A stretch of DNA of 53,225 bases from Natronoflexus pectinivorans (lineage in GTDB: Bacteria; Bacteroidota; Bacteroidia; Bacteroidales; Marinilabiliaceae): NCBI RefSeq assembly GCF_004345615.1, contig NZ_SLWK01000019.1:1-53225 (forward strand), in the 5' to 3' direction. The notes under the pieces are model-generated. The model had not been told where the DNA came from. It was given only the letters and a program-made list of their open reading frames with translations, and made no database searches. Numbering within the stretch: the first letter of the stretch is position 1; the number at the start of each line of letters is the position of its first letter. Below, one piece after another: positions 1 through 7,949 of this stretch. Both the position numbers and the translations under genes were made by a program.

Positions 1-90
<90 letters not shown>

Positions 91-95
91 GAAAG

Positions 96-126
96 AAGCC
101 GATTCAGAGATGAGTCGGCTTTTTTG
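96..126 (+). terminator. rho-independent terminator of the rRNA operon
   Basis: The arms AAGCCGATT and AGTCGGCTT (one G-T wobble) enclose an eight-base loop and run into a T tract. It lies a few bases past the 5S end and closes the rRNA transcript. Confidence 0.85.
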
Positions 127-680
127 TGTTTATGGTTAAACGCAAAGACGCAGAGTCGCAAAGTTTTTTTATATTTCTTATATGCCTTATATGGTAAAAA
201 AAACTCTGTGCATCTCCGTGTTTTCTCTATGTCCCTCCGTGTAACTATAATTGCTTCTACGTATTTTGTTTCTCTAATTGACAGATATCTTACAACCTCT
301 CGACCCAATAGCCAATTGACCTTATTACCCTCAATTAAAATCTTATGTGCGTTATGTGGTGAAAATTAACCACAAAGTTCACAAAGAGTACACATAGTTC
401 ACAATATCCATTGCGTTCATTGTGATAACATGGTGTCCATAGTGGTTAAAACCTTATGTGCCTTATGTGGTTCAAATTGCACACCTACGGAGTGCCGCTC
501 GCCAGAGAGTTGTTATATTTCTATCAACATTTGTCACCTACGGCGACACTCCCAGCGATTTTTATAATGTTTTTAATACCTAATTATGATTAAATTCCAT
601 CACGAAAACTCGTTCCGGTTTCCTGTTTCCGATCTCCTGTCTCCCTTTCCCTGCGCCTTTATGTGTCTTATGTGGTGATT
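127..680. repeat. gene-free, repeat-rich intergenic region
   Basis: No credible gene lies between the rRNA terminator and the metallophosphoesterase stop; the open frames here are short and low in complexity. The stretch holds four copies of a 19-nt unit (consensus CTTATGTGCCTTATGTGGT) at about 177-195, 342-360, 453-471 and 658-676. Between them are related purine-rich phrases such as AACCACAAAGTTCACAAAG (369-387). Two CACCTACGG modules occur at about 482 and 535, and the same module recurs inside the MITE near 50.37 kb. The region looks like an accumulation site for dispersed non-coding repeats. Confidence 0.6.
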
Positions 681-1451
681 TTATGCAGAAACTGCCATCT
701 TTGCAGGAACTACATTCCTTTGCTTTTTAAATTCTTTAAACAAGGCAGCTTTGTTTTTAAATTTCAATGTCTCAACAATCATCTTGTTGGTGTTGACTAT
801 TACACCTTGAAATCGCCCCATAGAGCACGAACCGCAGTTTATATATTGTTTTTTGTTTTGCAGATAGTAAGTTTTATAGGCTTCGAGTTTATGCGTGTGA
901 CCCATAATTACCATATCATATACTTTCAATAACTTTAGAGCATGTTTAAGATATTTATACGAGTTGTATTTTCTAGGAACTCTGTTGATGGCGTCATCAA
1001 ATTCCAGAATTTTGAAATAGGTTTTATGAGCCCATTTAAATTTGATGATATGTCTGAGTATGGTATGAAGAAATGTTTGAATTTTGCGCCCTATTCTTGA
1101 TCCGTTCATGAAATCAACACTGTGGCCGTGCTCTATAAATATGGTTTTGCCATCTTCATTTGTGATGGTTAAATTCTCCCTTGCTTTACCATTTATTGCA
1201 TCGTGATTTCCCTGTAGCATTACGAATTTGGGATTTTTGAAGTAGGTAATAAGTTTATGCTGAGTCTGACATATTTCTTTATAAGTATACTTGTATAGTT
1301 CAAAGATGTCACCATTCAAAACTACCTTATCTATTTTGGCTTTTTTTATCACCAATTCCATGGATTCTATAAACTCATCAGCATTCCAGCCAAATGTTTC
1401 AAAAAAGTCGTTGTTGCCTATGTGAAGGTCCGCTATAACCAAAATATTCAT
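681..1451 (-). CDS. calcineurin-like metallophosphoesterase
   Basis: A 256-aa cytosolic protein of the metallophosphoesterase superfamily. All metal-binding blocks are visible: DLH at residues 8-10, NGDIFE near 46-51, the GNHD box near 81-84, the GHSVD box near 110 and the MGHTHK box near 185. The closest general theme is the UDP-2,3-diacylglucosamine pyrophosphatase (LpxH)-like branch, but no LpxH-specific feature lets me assign that reaction. It is last in a minus-strand run behind two glycosyltransferase-like genes and starts only 12 bp after the upstream stop, so it is very probably co-transcribed. A role in phosphate-ester or pyrophosphate hydrolysis linked to glycolipid or envelope metabolism is inferred from that context. 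Confidence 0.85.
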   Translation of the reverse strand: MNILVIADLHIGNNDFFETFGWNADEFIESMELVIKKAKIDKVVLNGDIFELYKYTYKEICQTQHKLITYFKNPKFVMLQGNHDAINGKARENLTITNEDGKTIFIEHGHSVDFMNGSRIGRKIQTFLHTILRHIIKFKWAHKTYFKILEFDDAINRVPRKYNSYKYLKHALKLLKVYDMVIMGHTHKLEAYKTYYLQNKKQYINCGSCSMGRFQGVIVNTNKMIVETLKFKNKAALFKEFKKQRNVVPAKMAVSA

Positions 1452-1463
1452 TTTGATGTATTG

Positions 1464-2594
1464 TTAGGTTGTAACTATGAATTTAGATACTTGGGGTGTT
1501 CCGTTTCTTAGCGAAGCTTTTTGAATGTTCTGTTTGTAGTAATCCAGTTTCCCGGGATCTCTCAACAAACTTCTGGTTTTTAAGGGAAGTTTGTTAATGT
1601 CACGCTCATATATTCCGAGGTTGTTATCTCGTACAAATTCCATATTCCCTTTTTCCTGTTCCCAAATATAATTGTTGATTACGGGAATTTTCCCGCTTAA
1701 TAATATCTCCATAAAAGTACTTGCGCCGCATTTGGTAACAACTATATCTGCAATGCTAATTAATTCATGCACGAAGTCGATAAACGTATATAGTTTTAGA
1801 TTCTGAAATTGATGCTTCGCTTTCATCTTTTCTGCTTTTCGGTACAACTCTTTATTGTTGCCACACACAATTGCCACATAGTCATCAGGGTTGTCCTGAA
1901 GGAATGATTTTAAAATCTTTTTCCCTTTTGGAATTCCGTCTCCTCCTCCGAGTATAAGAATTATCTTCCTCTCAGGTTCAAAGCCAAGTTCTTGCTTGAT
2001 TTTGTTTGTTCTCTCACTTGGCATGGGTTGGGTGAATTTCTCATCGAGAATAAAAGGGAAATGTGCTACCCTGCTATTTTCAATACCAATATTCAAGCAA
2101 TGTTCTTTTAGTCGTTGGGAGAAAACAATAAACTTTGGCGTTTTATCAAGGAACCAGATGGGGTGTGCAGTAAATGGGTCGGTAACAACCACCATAACTG
2201 GTATTGAAAGGTTGTTTTTGTTGATGATCTCTAGTATTGGTTTAATGAGAAAGAAATGAAATATGACTATTTTATCTGGATGTTCCTTCATGATTTTTTT
2301 TTCGAGGCTCTTTCTGATAAAAAGGGAGACAATAAACGTGGTGAATAAAGCCACAGGCTTTATTTTATTAATGGCGTACAGTAATTCAAATACCCAAACA
2401 GCAGAGGATTGAGATATTCTGTAGCCATCTTCAATAAAAAACTTTATCCATTTGCCTGAATTGGCAAACCCGTCAAACAAGTCAATATTTATGTTGTTCT
2501 GATATTTTACCTTGATGTATTTTGCAACGGATTTGGCCGGAGCCAGATGTCCACCTCCCGTTTTTAAATAAAGAAAAAGATAGTTTTGCTGCAT
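1464..2594 (-). CDS. glycosyltransferase, MGDG synthase/UgtP-like (GT28)
   Basis: A 376-aa GT-B-fold enzyme. The N-terminal TGGGHLAPA segment (residues 12-20) matches the glycine-rich loop that begins the acceptor domain of MurG, MGDG synthase and processive diacylglycerol glucosyltransferases. A VVTDPF segment lies mid-N-domain. The C-terminal half has the ILGGGDG donor-domain loop near 210 and the KCGASTFMEIL segment near 290, the usual nucleotide-sugar contact region. There is no signal peptide or clear membrane helix, so it should act at the inner face of the inner membrane. By family the acceptor is probably diacylglycerol or another lipid and the donor a UDP-hexose; neither can be read from sequence. 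It sits 12 bp upstream of the metallophosphoesterase. Confidence 0.78.
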   Translation of the reverse strand: MQQNYLFLYLKTGGGHLAPAKSVAKYIKVKYQNNINIDLFDGFANSGKWIKFFIEDGYRISQSSAVWVFELLYAINKIKPVALFTTFIVSLFIRKSLEKKIMKEHPDKIVIFHFFLIKPILEIINKNNLSIPVMVVVTDPFTAHPIWFLDKTPKFIVFSQRLKEHCLNIGIENSRVAHFPFILDEKFTQPMPSERTNKIKQELGFEPERKIILILGGGDGIPKGKKILKSFLQDNPDDYVAIVCGNNKELYRKAEKMKAKHQFQNLKLYTFIDFVHELISIADIVVTKCGASTFMEILLSGKIPVINNYIWEQEKGNMEFVRDNNLGIYERDINKLPLKTRSLLRDPGKLDYYKQNIQKASLRNGTPQVSKFIVTT

Positions 2595-2634
2595 GGTTTT
2601 GTTTGAATAAATGGTTTGTTGAATTCATTATTAA

Positions 2635-2656
2635 AACCGAACATACATGTTCGGTT
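2635..2656. promoter_or_regulatory. perfect inverted repeat between glycosyltransferase genes
   Basis: Ten-base arms AACCGAACAT and ATGTTCGGTT are separated by two bases. The site lies 41 bp upstream of the GT28 start codon and about 160 bp past the stop of the preceding minus-strand gene. On the minus strand it is followed by TTTTAATAA. It may be an operator for the GT28-phosphoesterase pair or a weak terminator for the upstream gene; I cannot decide between these. Confidence 0.5.
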
Positions 2657-2814
2657 ATTTTAAGCTGTTATCTTAATATCTGTGTTTCTCAGAATAATCA
2701 AACCCTTTATAATTATTCGTACTGCTCATATTATCTACCAATACAAAACTATTTGACAATTATTACTTAATCATTGAGTAAATGTTATGATATTGAAAAC
2801 TTTAGTGGTGTTCA

Positions 2815-4128
2815 TTATTGTAGTGAATCGTTTGATTCAGGCATCTGTCCGTGTTGTATAAAGTATTCTATATTGTATGTTCCATTTTTTCGTGCTTTGA
2901 GAAACCCTGCCCACGCAGCTTCTGCCAAACGTCCTTTGTGTAGCATGTCAGTTAGCCACTGATCGGTATAGACCGGATTCTCCTGTTTAACGCCTGCTTG
3001 TATTTCCTGAAGCCACTTTTTATTGAATCTTTCCTGCGAACCAATGGTTGGCGTCATAATTATTGGAATGCCAAGCGCACAATAAAATGAAAGTTCGCTG
3101 GGTTTGCTCCATAGAATATCTGTTGTTTGTAGGGCATCGTTCATTTTGTCGAAGTATTCATATATGTTATTGCTGTAAATAACCTTTATGCTTTCTGACT
3201 GAATGCTCTCTTTAACTTTTTTGAAATAGTTGGCAACTTCCCGACGAGTTCCGGCCACCAGGTTTAGCTTAATTTCTCCCTTTTTTAGTTTTGCCTTAAG
3301 ACTGATGGCTATTTGTTCTCCGATTTTTGCCTGCGCACCTGCCCCTCCCACGGCATAGGTAATGGTTAAAACTCTGGAACTTTTGAATTCGCAGTTTTCT
3401 TTGCCCAGAAAGTGCTTAACGCTCTTTTTATATAGAGACCAGAACCTTTTGTTGGGATCCAGGTAATGAAGTCGTTGCCCCAAATTCTTTTTCAGAACTG
3501 ATAATTCTTGATCCCCCAGCAGCTCTTTTGGAAGAGGAAACCCGGTTATATGAATATGATTTTCCGGAACACCGTATGCTTTAAGTCTTCCGGCTGTTCT
3601 TCCACATGGAGCAAAATAATTGATGTTGCTTTCCCATGGCTCTTTTCTAACCCAAACCCTGTTCAAATCGGTATCGCAAATAATACAGAAAGTGCGAGAA
3701 TATCCTGCAATATCAGCGGCTATGGCAGGCGCATAAAAACTGGTGGTCAGAGGCAAACCGGACAGGGAAACTTTTTCTACAATACTTCTGCAAAGGCCAT
3801 TTTTTATACTGGATTCAAGCATTCTCACCTGAAATGAGCTTTTTGAAAGGTTGCGGTATGGATAGTACGACGGGATCATCAGAAAATAATCCAGTATTTT
3901 AAAAATTTGATTCCCGATTACGGGAATCTCACGTGCTCTGGAGAGTAATTCATATATCTTAAGAGTCCTTCTCCACAGTCTTCGCTCCGATGCAGGGGTG
4001 TTTTTATTGTTACCGACAGATACGATGTTTCCTTGTCCAATATTTCTCAACGGATAAATTGCCCTCTGATGGCCGTAGCCCATATCTGCTGTTACAAGCC
4101 AGGTTGTTTTTTTTGAACTGTTTTGCAT
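2815..4128 (-). CDS. uncharacterised GT-B-like protein
   Basis: 437 aa with no signal peptide. The N-terminus has ADMGYGHQRAI (residues 14-24), in the same position and of the same kind as the GGGH loop of MurG/MGDG-type glycosyltransferases. The middle has a Rossmann-like TITYAVGGAGAQ segment near 250-265 followed by a helix, and a late WSKPSELSFYCALGIP segment aligns in style with the donor-binding end of GT-B enzymes. I recognise the overall pattern as a conserved but uncharacterised Bacteroidota family and cannot give a substrate. It is first in the minus-strand run before the GT28 enzyme, with a 220-bp gap that holds a palindrome, so it may be a separate transcript. An envelope glycolipid role is inferred only. 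Confidence 0.6.
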   Translation of the reverse strand: MQNSSKKTTWLVTADMGYGHQRAIYPLRNIGQGNIVSVGNNKNTPASERRLWRRTLKIYELLSRAREIPVIGNQIFKILDYFLMIPSYYPYRNLSKSSFQVRMLESSIKNGLCRSIVEKVSLSGLPLTTSFYAPAIAADIAGYSRTFCIICDTDLNRVWVRKEPWESNINYFAPCGRTAGRLKAYGVPENHIHITGFPLPKELLGDQELSVLKKNLGQRLHYLDPNKRFWSLYKKSVKHFLGKENCEFKSSRVLTITYAVGGAGAQAKIGEQIAISLKAKLKKGEIKLNLVAGTRREVANYFKKVKESIQSESIKVIYSNNIYEYFDKMNDALQTTDILWSKPSELSFYCALGIPIIMTPTIGSQERFNKKWLQEIQAGVKQENPVYTDQWLTDMLHKGRLAEAAWAGFLKARKNGTYNIEYFIQHGQMPESNDSLQ

Positions 4129-4182
4129 TTTGTCGGTTTTCTATATGCTTCTTTTATTTAATTCACTTGCTATTTTTATAGC

Positions 4183-4352
4183 TGGTGTCAAGTCAACCGT
4201 AAAAAGACGGGCTAGTATTGTGCGTTTGGCTTTCCCCCTTGGCTTCGGTGTGAGACTTCGGTGTGAGCTCAGTCGAACACTCAGCCGAACGCTCAGCCGA
4301 ACGGGGTTAGGGGTGAGCTAGGGAAAAAAATCAGGTTTGACTTGACACTGGT
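4183..4352. repeat. inverted-repeat-bounded (MITE-like) segment
   Basis: GGTGTCAAGTCAACC at 4184-4198 and GGTTTGACTTGACAC at 4334-4348 are inverted copies sharing a perfect 12-bp core (GTGTCAAGTCAA). They bound about 170 bp containing a doubled CTTCGGTGTGAG phrase and short CTCAGCCGAACG tandem units. No target duplication is visible at the edges. There is no coding content. It lies directly upstream of the GT-B-like gene and so may carry or disrupt its promoter. Confidence 0.5.
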
Positions 4353-4461
4353 TTGTTGTATTGCCGAAATGTTGATGGCTCAAATCTACCCATTGTTGAT
4401 AAATAGGTATTTGCATTCATGTTAACTTTTTATTGCGATACTGTTAACGACTGGATGCAAT

Positions 4462-4493
4462 AAAAAAAGGAGATGAATTTCTTCATCTCCTTT
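4462..4493 (-). terminator. rho-independent terminator
   Basis: The arms GGAGATGAA and TTCATCTCC enclose a three-base loop. Read on the minus strand they are followed by a seven-base T run. It sits 24 bp past the stop of the small secreted protein and ends that transcript. Confidence 0.85.
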
Positions 4494-4516
4494 CCTTACC
4501 AATATTTAATCTCAAA

Positions 4517-5014
4517 TTAATTTGCAGCGTATAAGTTATTCACGTTTACAAAAAGCTCAGGATAATAACAGGCAATAAGGCCTAAAGCTCTTTCCAGCGG
4601 AAGTTCTCCGTTGCTTAAACGTGCTTGGTACGAGAGTGCTTCACTGGATAAAAACAGCATGTTGGTTTGTTCTGGAAGCATTGCGTATTGACTGTTTATT
4701 CTTTCAGCTCCAAATCCCGTCCTTTTACAAGTGTATTGAACTTCCATTACATTGCTGCGCACAATATAGTCGGTGCATCTTCTGCGCTCATTAACCAGAA
4801 TGGTGACTGGTGCAGCTCCGTTTTCATACGTCAATTCAAATTTGCGCATGGTGGCATTACCAACTTGCTCCGGCTCAACTTCCACGATGGTGTAGTCACC
4901 AAGTATGGATGGAGTTTCTCCTTGTAATTTTAAAGTTTCAGCTGTTGCAAAGTTTACACTCGCGAAAAACATAACCATTGTTATGACTCCAGATAAAATG
5001 TTTGCTCGTTTCAT
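4517..5014 (-). CDS. small secreted protein, sigma-54 regulated
   Basis: 165 aa with a clear Sec signal peptide (residues 1-25, cleavage expected after ATA), so it is exported to the periplasm or beyond. The mature part is about 140 aa, begins ETLKLQGE, and holds a pair of cysteines near 80 and 97 that could form a disulphide. I do not recognise the family. It stands alone: its own terminator lies 24 bp downstream and its own sigma-54-type promoter upstream, with two inverted-repeat activator-like sites. Expression is therefore probably switched by a dedicated enhancer-binding protein encoded elsewhere. The start codon fits the predicted transcript start with a leader of about 37 nt. Confidence 0.8.
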   Translation of the reverse strand: MKRANILSGVITMVMFFASVNFATAETLKLQGETPSILGDYTIVEVEPEQVGNATMRKFELTYENGAAPVTILVNERRRCTDYIVRSNVMEVQYTCKRTGFGAERINSQYAMLPEQTNMLFLSSEALSYQARLSNGELPLERALGLIACYYPELFVNVNNLYAAN

Positions 5015-5060
5015 ATCGTTTTGTTTTTAATTGTTTTTAATTTGTATGTGATAGATTAAA

Positions 5061-5077
5061 GTCAATCTGTGTGCCAA
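5061..5077 (-). promoter_or_regulatory. sigma-54 (-24/-12) promoter
   Basis: On the minus strand the sequence reads TTGGCAC-ACAGA-TTGAC, against the RpoN consensus TTGGCAC-N5-TTGCW. The -24 element is exact, the spacing is exact, and the -12 element keeps TTG but has A for the usual C. The predicted start is near 5051, about 37 nt before the small secreted protein gene. Confidence 0.75.
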
Positions 5078-5130
5078 ATATTGTAAGAGTCATAAAATCA
5101 GTATAAAAAGGTGTTTTAAATTGAAGTGTG

Positions 5131-5168
5131 ATGTTCGGAAACGGATAATTTGTGTTCGAAAACGAACA
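5131..5168. promoter_or_regulatory. paired upstream activator sites for a sigma-54 enhancer-binding protein
   Basis: TGTTCGAAAACGAACA (5153-5168) is a perfect 6-4-6 inverted repeat. A second, imperfect copy TGTTCGGAAACGGA lies at 5132-5145, two helical turns away centre to centre. Relative to the predicted sigma-54 start they are centred near -88 and -110, the usual place for enhancer-binding protein sites. Confidence 0.6.
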
Positions 5169-5469
5169 TTTGGGAACGATGATAGAAAATCTATAATTTG
5201 GATTGTTTATATCTCTTTAAGTGCCATATTTAGAGGGTTTATATGGTTGTTTGAGTTGCTTGATTATTATTCGTTTACAGTTGATTATTTTTGAAGACTG
5301 ATAAAATGTAAGATTTAAGCTCTGAAATTTAGTTGTGATTGAAAAATGTGAGTGTGATGGTGTTTTAAAAGACATAAAAACAAGCAGATAGGGGGTAGTT
5401 ATAATATGTAAGCTGGGTTGGTTTTGTTCTTGTTTTAAAGCATTGTTTTTATATGGAATGAATGGTGTG

Positions 5470-5477
5470 TATATTTG
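5470..5477 (+). promoter_or_regulatory. Bacteroidota -7 box for ilvA
   Basis: TATATTTG matches TAnnTTTG exactly. Transcription should start about 7 nt later (near 5484), leaving a leader of roughly 9 nt before the ATG at 5493. This also excludes the in-frame TTG at 5475 as start codon. No convincing -33 TTTG is seen at standard spacing. Confidence 0.6.
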
Positions 5478-5492
5478 CACAAAAATGAACTC

Positions 5493-6734
5493 ATGATTTC
5501 TGTTGAAAAAATTGAAGCTGCTCGCCAACAAATAAAGGAGGTTGTGGTGCGCACGCCATTGGTATTCGATCCTGTTTTGTCTGAAAGATACAATGCGAAC
5601 ATATATTTAAAGAGAGAAGATCTACAGGTTGTAAGATCCTACAAAATAAGAGGTGCATATAATAAAATCTCCAGTCTGAACCGGTCTGAACTAAAACATG
5701 GAATAGTTTGTGCCAGTGCAGGTAATCATGCACAAGGGTTTGCATACTCTTGCCGGAAACTTGATATCTCCGGAAGAATCTTTATGCCTGCCACTACCCC
5801 TAAGCAAAAAATCAGGCAGGTGCGCATGTTTGGGAAAGATCATATTGAAATAATTCTAACCGGCGATACTTACGATGATGCCTATAAGGCAGCAATGGAA
5901 GATTGCCGGGAGAAAGGGAGCGTTTTTATTCATCCCTTTGATGATGAAATGGTCATTGCTGGACAAGGGACAGTAGGGTTGGAAATTCTTGAAGATGCAA
6001 ATTTCGCCTTAGATTATGTTTTAGTTCCAATTGGTGGTGGCGGATTAATATGTGGCCTTGGTTCCTATTTAAGGGAGAAAAGTCCCGAAACAAAAATAAT
6101 TGGAATTGAACCCGAAGGAGCTCCTGCCATGAAACAGTCTCTTGATAAAGGAGAACGTGTTGTTTTGGAAAATTTTGAAAAATTTGTGGATGGAGCAGCA
6201 GTTTCCACTGTAGGTGAAATAAATTTTGCAATGGCCGAAGAGGTCATCGATGAAATGGTGTTGGTTCCCGAAGGAAAAGTTTGTACAACCATTCTTCAGT
6301 TATACAATGAGGAAGCAATTGTGGCTGAACCTGCCGGCGCATTAAGCATCGCCGCATTGGAATCCATGCGCCATCAAATTGCGGGAAAAAATGTAGTCTG
6401 CATTGTGAGCGGAGGTAATAACGATATAACCAGAACTGAAGAAATTAAAGAGAGGTCACTGTTGTATGAAGGGTTGAAGCATTACTTTATTATTAAGTTT
6501 CCTCAAAGAGCAGGTGCATTAAAGGATTTTTTAAATGATGTTCTTGGTCCGGATGATGACATTACCCATTTTGAATACACTAAGAAAAATAGTCGAGATG
6601 CAGGACCGGCATTGGTTGGTATAGAAACAAAAACCAAGGATGATTATCAACTTTTATTAGAACGAATGAAGGAGAAGAGAATCAACTTTACACCGGTAAA
6701 CGACTCCCCGGATCTGTTTCATTTGCTTATTTGA
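5493..6734 (+). CDS. ilvA: threonine ammonia-lyase (threonine dehydratase)
   Basis: A PLP enzyme that deaminates L-threonine to 2-oxobutanoate, the first step of isoleucine synthesis; cytosolic. The PLP lysine lies in RSYKIRGA (around residue 50), the asparagine-containing ASAGNHAQG loop follows, and the glycine-rich phosphate cradle GGGGLICG is near 185-192. The last ~85 residues form a single ACT-like regulatory region (HYFIIKFPQRAGALKDF), as in the shorter Bacteroidota/Gram-positive form rather than the two-domain E. coli enzyme. At 413 aa this is the usual length for that form. The ATG at 5493 is chosen because the upstream TTG overlaps the promoter. A strong terminator follows, so the gene is monocistronic; no ilvB/C/D neighbours occur here. 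Confidence 0.93.
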   Translation: MISVEKIEAARQQIKEVVVRTPLVFDPVLSERYNANIYLKREDLQVVRSYKIRGAYNKISSLNRSELKHGIVCASAGNHAQGFAYSCRKLDISGRIFMPATTPKQKIRQVRMFGKDHIEIILTGDTYDDAYKAAMEDCREKGSVFIHPFDDEMVIAGQGTVGLEILEDANFALDYVLVPIGGGGLICGLGSYLREKSPETKIIGIEPEGAPAMKQSLDKGERVVLENFEKFVDGAAVSTVGEINFAMAEEVIDEMVLVPEGKVCTTILQLYNEEAIVAEPAGALSIAALESMRHQIAGKNVVCIVSGGNNDITRTEEIKERSLLYEGLKHYFIIKFPQRAGALKDFLNDVLGPDDDITHFEYTKKNSRDAGPALVGIETKTKDDYQLLLERMKEKRINFTPVNDSPDLFHLLI

Positions 6735-6760
6735 TGAATGATTGAAAACTATATGTAAAA

Positions 6761-6802
6761 TTAAACGGGAAGTGCCTGTGGCAACTTCCCGTTTAATTTT
6801 TT
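6761..6802 (+). terminator. rho-independent terminator of ilvA
   Basis: The stem AAACGGGAAGT/ACTTCCCGTTT is extended inward by GCC/GGC with one bulged base, and the right arm runs into AATTTTTT. It lies 28 bp past the ilvA stop. Confidence 0.88.
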
Positions 6803-6818
6803 GTTGGTCATAGTAAAC

Positions 6819-6950
6819 AATAGTTCGCTAATATTTTTTTTATTTGCGTAATTAACCGGCGTTTACGAGTTCGCTGTCAAAATATTCAATTGGTTGATAA
6901 TAGCTTGTTTGCTCGTGTCTAATATCTAATAATCTAACGTTCTATCGACT
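6819..6950. repeat. direct repeat, copy A, downstream of fabD
   Basis: About 130 bp beginning AATAGTTCGCTAAT and ending in TCTAATAATCTAACGTTCTA matches 7950-8084 in the same orientation along its whole length, with scattered substitutions and small indels. It has no coding content. Together the two copies bracket fabD. Confidence 0.7.
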
Positions 6951-6955
6951 ATCCT

Positions 6956-7846
6956 CTATTGTTGAAACTGTCCAATGTTTTCTGCTTCCGCGTTGCGATC
7001 AATCTTTTTTATCAACCCCTGAAGAACTTTACCCGGCCCAATTTCAGTAAAATGGGTTGCTCCGTCGGCAATCATGTTTTGTACTGTTTGCGTCCAACGT
7101 ACAGGTGCTGTCAATTGAGCAATCAAATTTTCTTTAATCTCAGCAGGATCGGTAAAAGGTTTTGCACTTACGTTTTGATAAACCGGACATATAGGCTTAA
7201 CAATATTGGTCTCTTCAATTGCTTTGGCAAGTTCTGCTCTGGCAGGTTCCATCAGGGGAGAGTGGAATGCTCCGCCAACAGGTAGTTTAAGTGCTCGCTT
7301 TGCACCTTTCTCTTTTAAAACTTCACAAGCTTTATCAACTCCTGATATCGATCCGGAAATCACCAATTGTCCGGGACAGTTATAGTTGGCGGCAACCACA
7401 ACTTCTTCAATCGAGTCACAAACCTCTTCAACCACATTGTCCTCCAGCCCCACAATGGCAGCCATAGTAGATGGTTCTTTTTCACAAGCTTTTTGCATGG
7501 CCAATGCCCTTTGAGAAACAAGCTTTAAGCCATCCTCAAACGAAAGAGCTCCGGCTGCAACAAGAGCAGAGAATTCTCCAAGAGAGTGCCCCGCAGTCAT
7601 TTCAGGTTGAAACGAATCGCCTAATGTTTTGGCCAATATCACAGAATGCAGGAAAATTGCCGGCTGTGTAACCTTTGTTTGTTTCAGATCTTCGTCGCTG
7701 CCTTCAAACATCAGTTCAGTAATCCGAAATCCAAGGATTTCGTTCGCTTTCTCAAACATCTCTTTGGCTAAGGGAGATTGCTCGTACAAATCTTTACCCA
7801 TTCCGGTAAATTGTGCACCCTGACCAGGAAATACATAAGCTTTCAT
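6956..7846 (-). CDS. fabD: malonyl-CoA:ACP transacylase
   Basis: Transfers malonyl groups from CoA to acyl carrier protein, supplying fatty-acid elongation in the cytosol. The 296-aa protein has the N-terminal FPGQGAQ motif (6-12), the nucleophile motif GHSLGEF with Ser88, and the partner histidine in GGAFHSPLM near residue 194. Length and termini are normal for FabD. It is monocistronic here, on the minus strand and convergent with ilvA, and is not near fabF, fabG or acpP. A direct repeat lies on each side, and a candidate promoter with a palindromic operator is seen about 270 bp upstream (8114-8143), beyond the upstream repeat copy. Confidence 0.95.
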   Translation of the reverse strand: MKAYVFPGQGAQFTGMGKDLYEQSPLAKEMFEKANEILGFRITELMFEGSDEDLKQTKVTQPAIFLHSVILAKTLGDSFQPEMTAGHSLGEFSALVAAGALSFEDGLKLVSQRALAMQKACEKEPSTMAAIVGLEDNVVEEVCDSIEEVVVAANYNCPGQLVISGSISGVDKACEVLKEKGAKRALKLPVGGAFHSPLMEPARAELAKAIEETNIVKPICPVYQNVSAKPFTDPAEIKENLIAQLTAPVRWTQTVQNMIADGATHFTEIGPGKVLQGLIKKIDRNAEAENIGQFQQ

Positions 7847-7949
7847 ATAAGTATTGTTTTGATGTAATTTGAAATTACTGGTTTTTATTAAGTATCTGAT
7901 TTTGTTTTTTGTTTCGCTTCTTTCCCTTCATGTATAATTTATGTATGAT

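Noticed and set aside
177-676. CRISPR array
   Set aside because: Repeat spacing is irregular (about 110 to 205 bp), the copies are imperfect, and no cas genes are present.
663-932. 89-aa plus-strand reading frame at the end of the metallophosphoesterase gene
   Set aside because: Antisense to a recognised gene with low-complexity, repeat-derived content.
681-1451. Calling the metallophosphoesterase LpxH
   Set aside because: Only general superfamily motifs are visible, and no lipid A genes are adjacent.
5475-5492. TTG start for ilvA
   Set aside because: The TTG lies inside the TATATTTG promoter box, so it would precede the transcript start.
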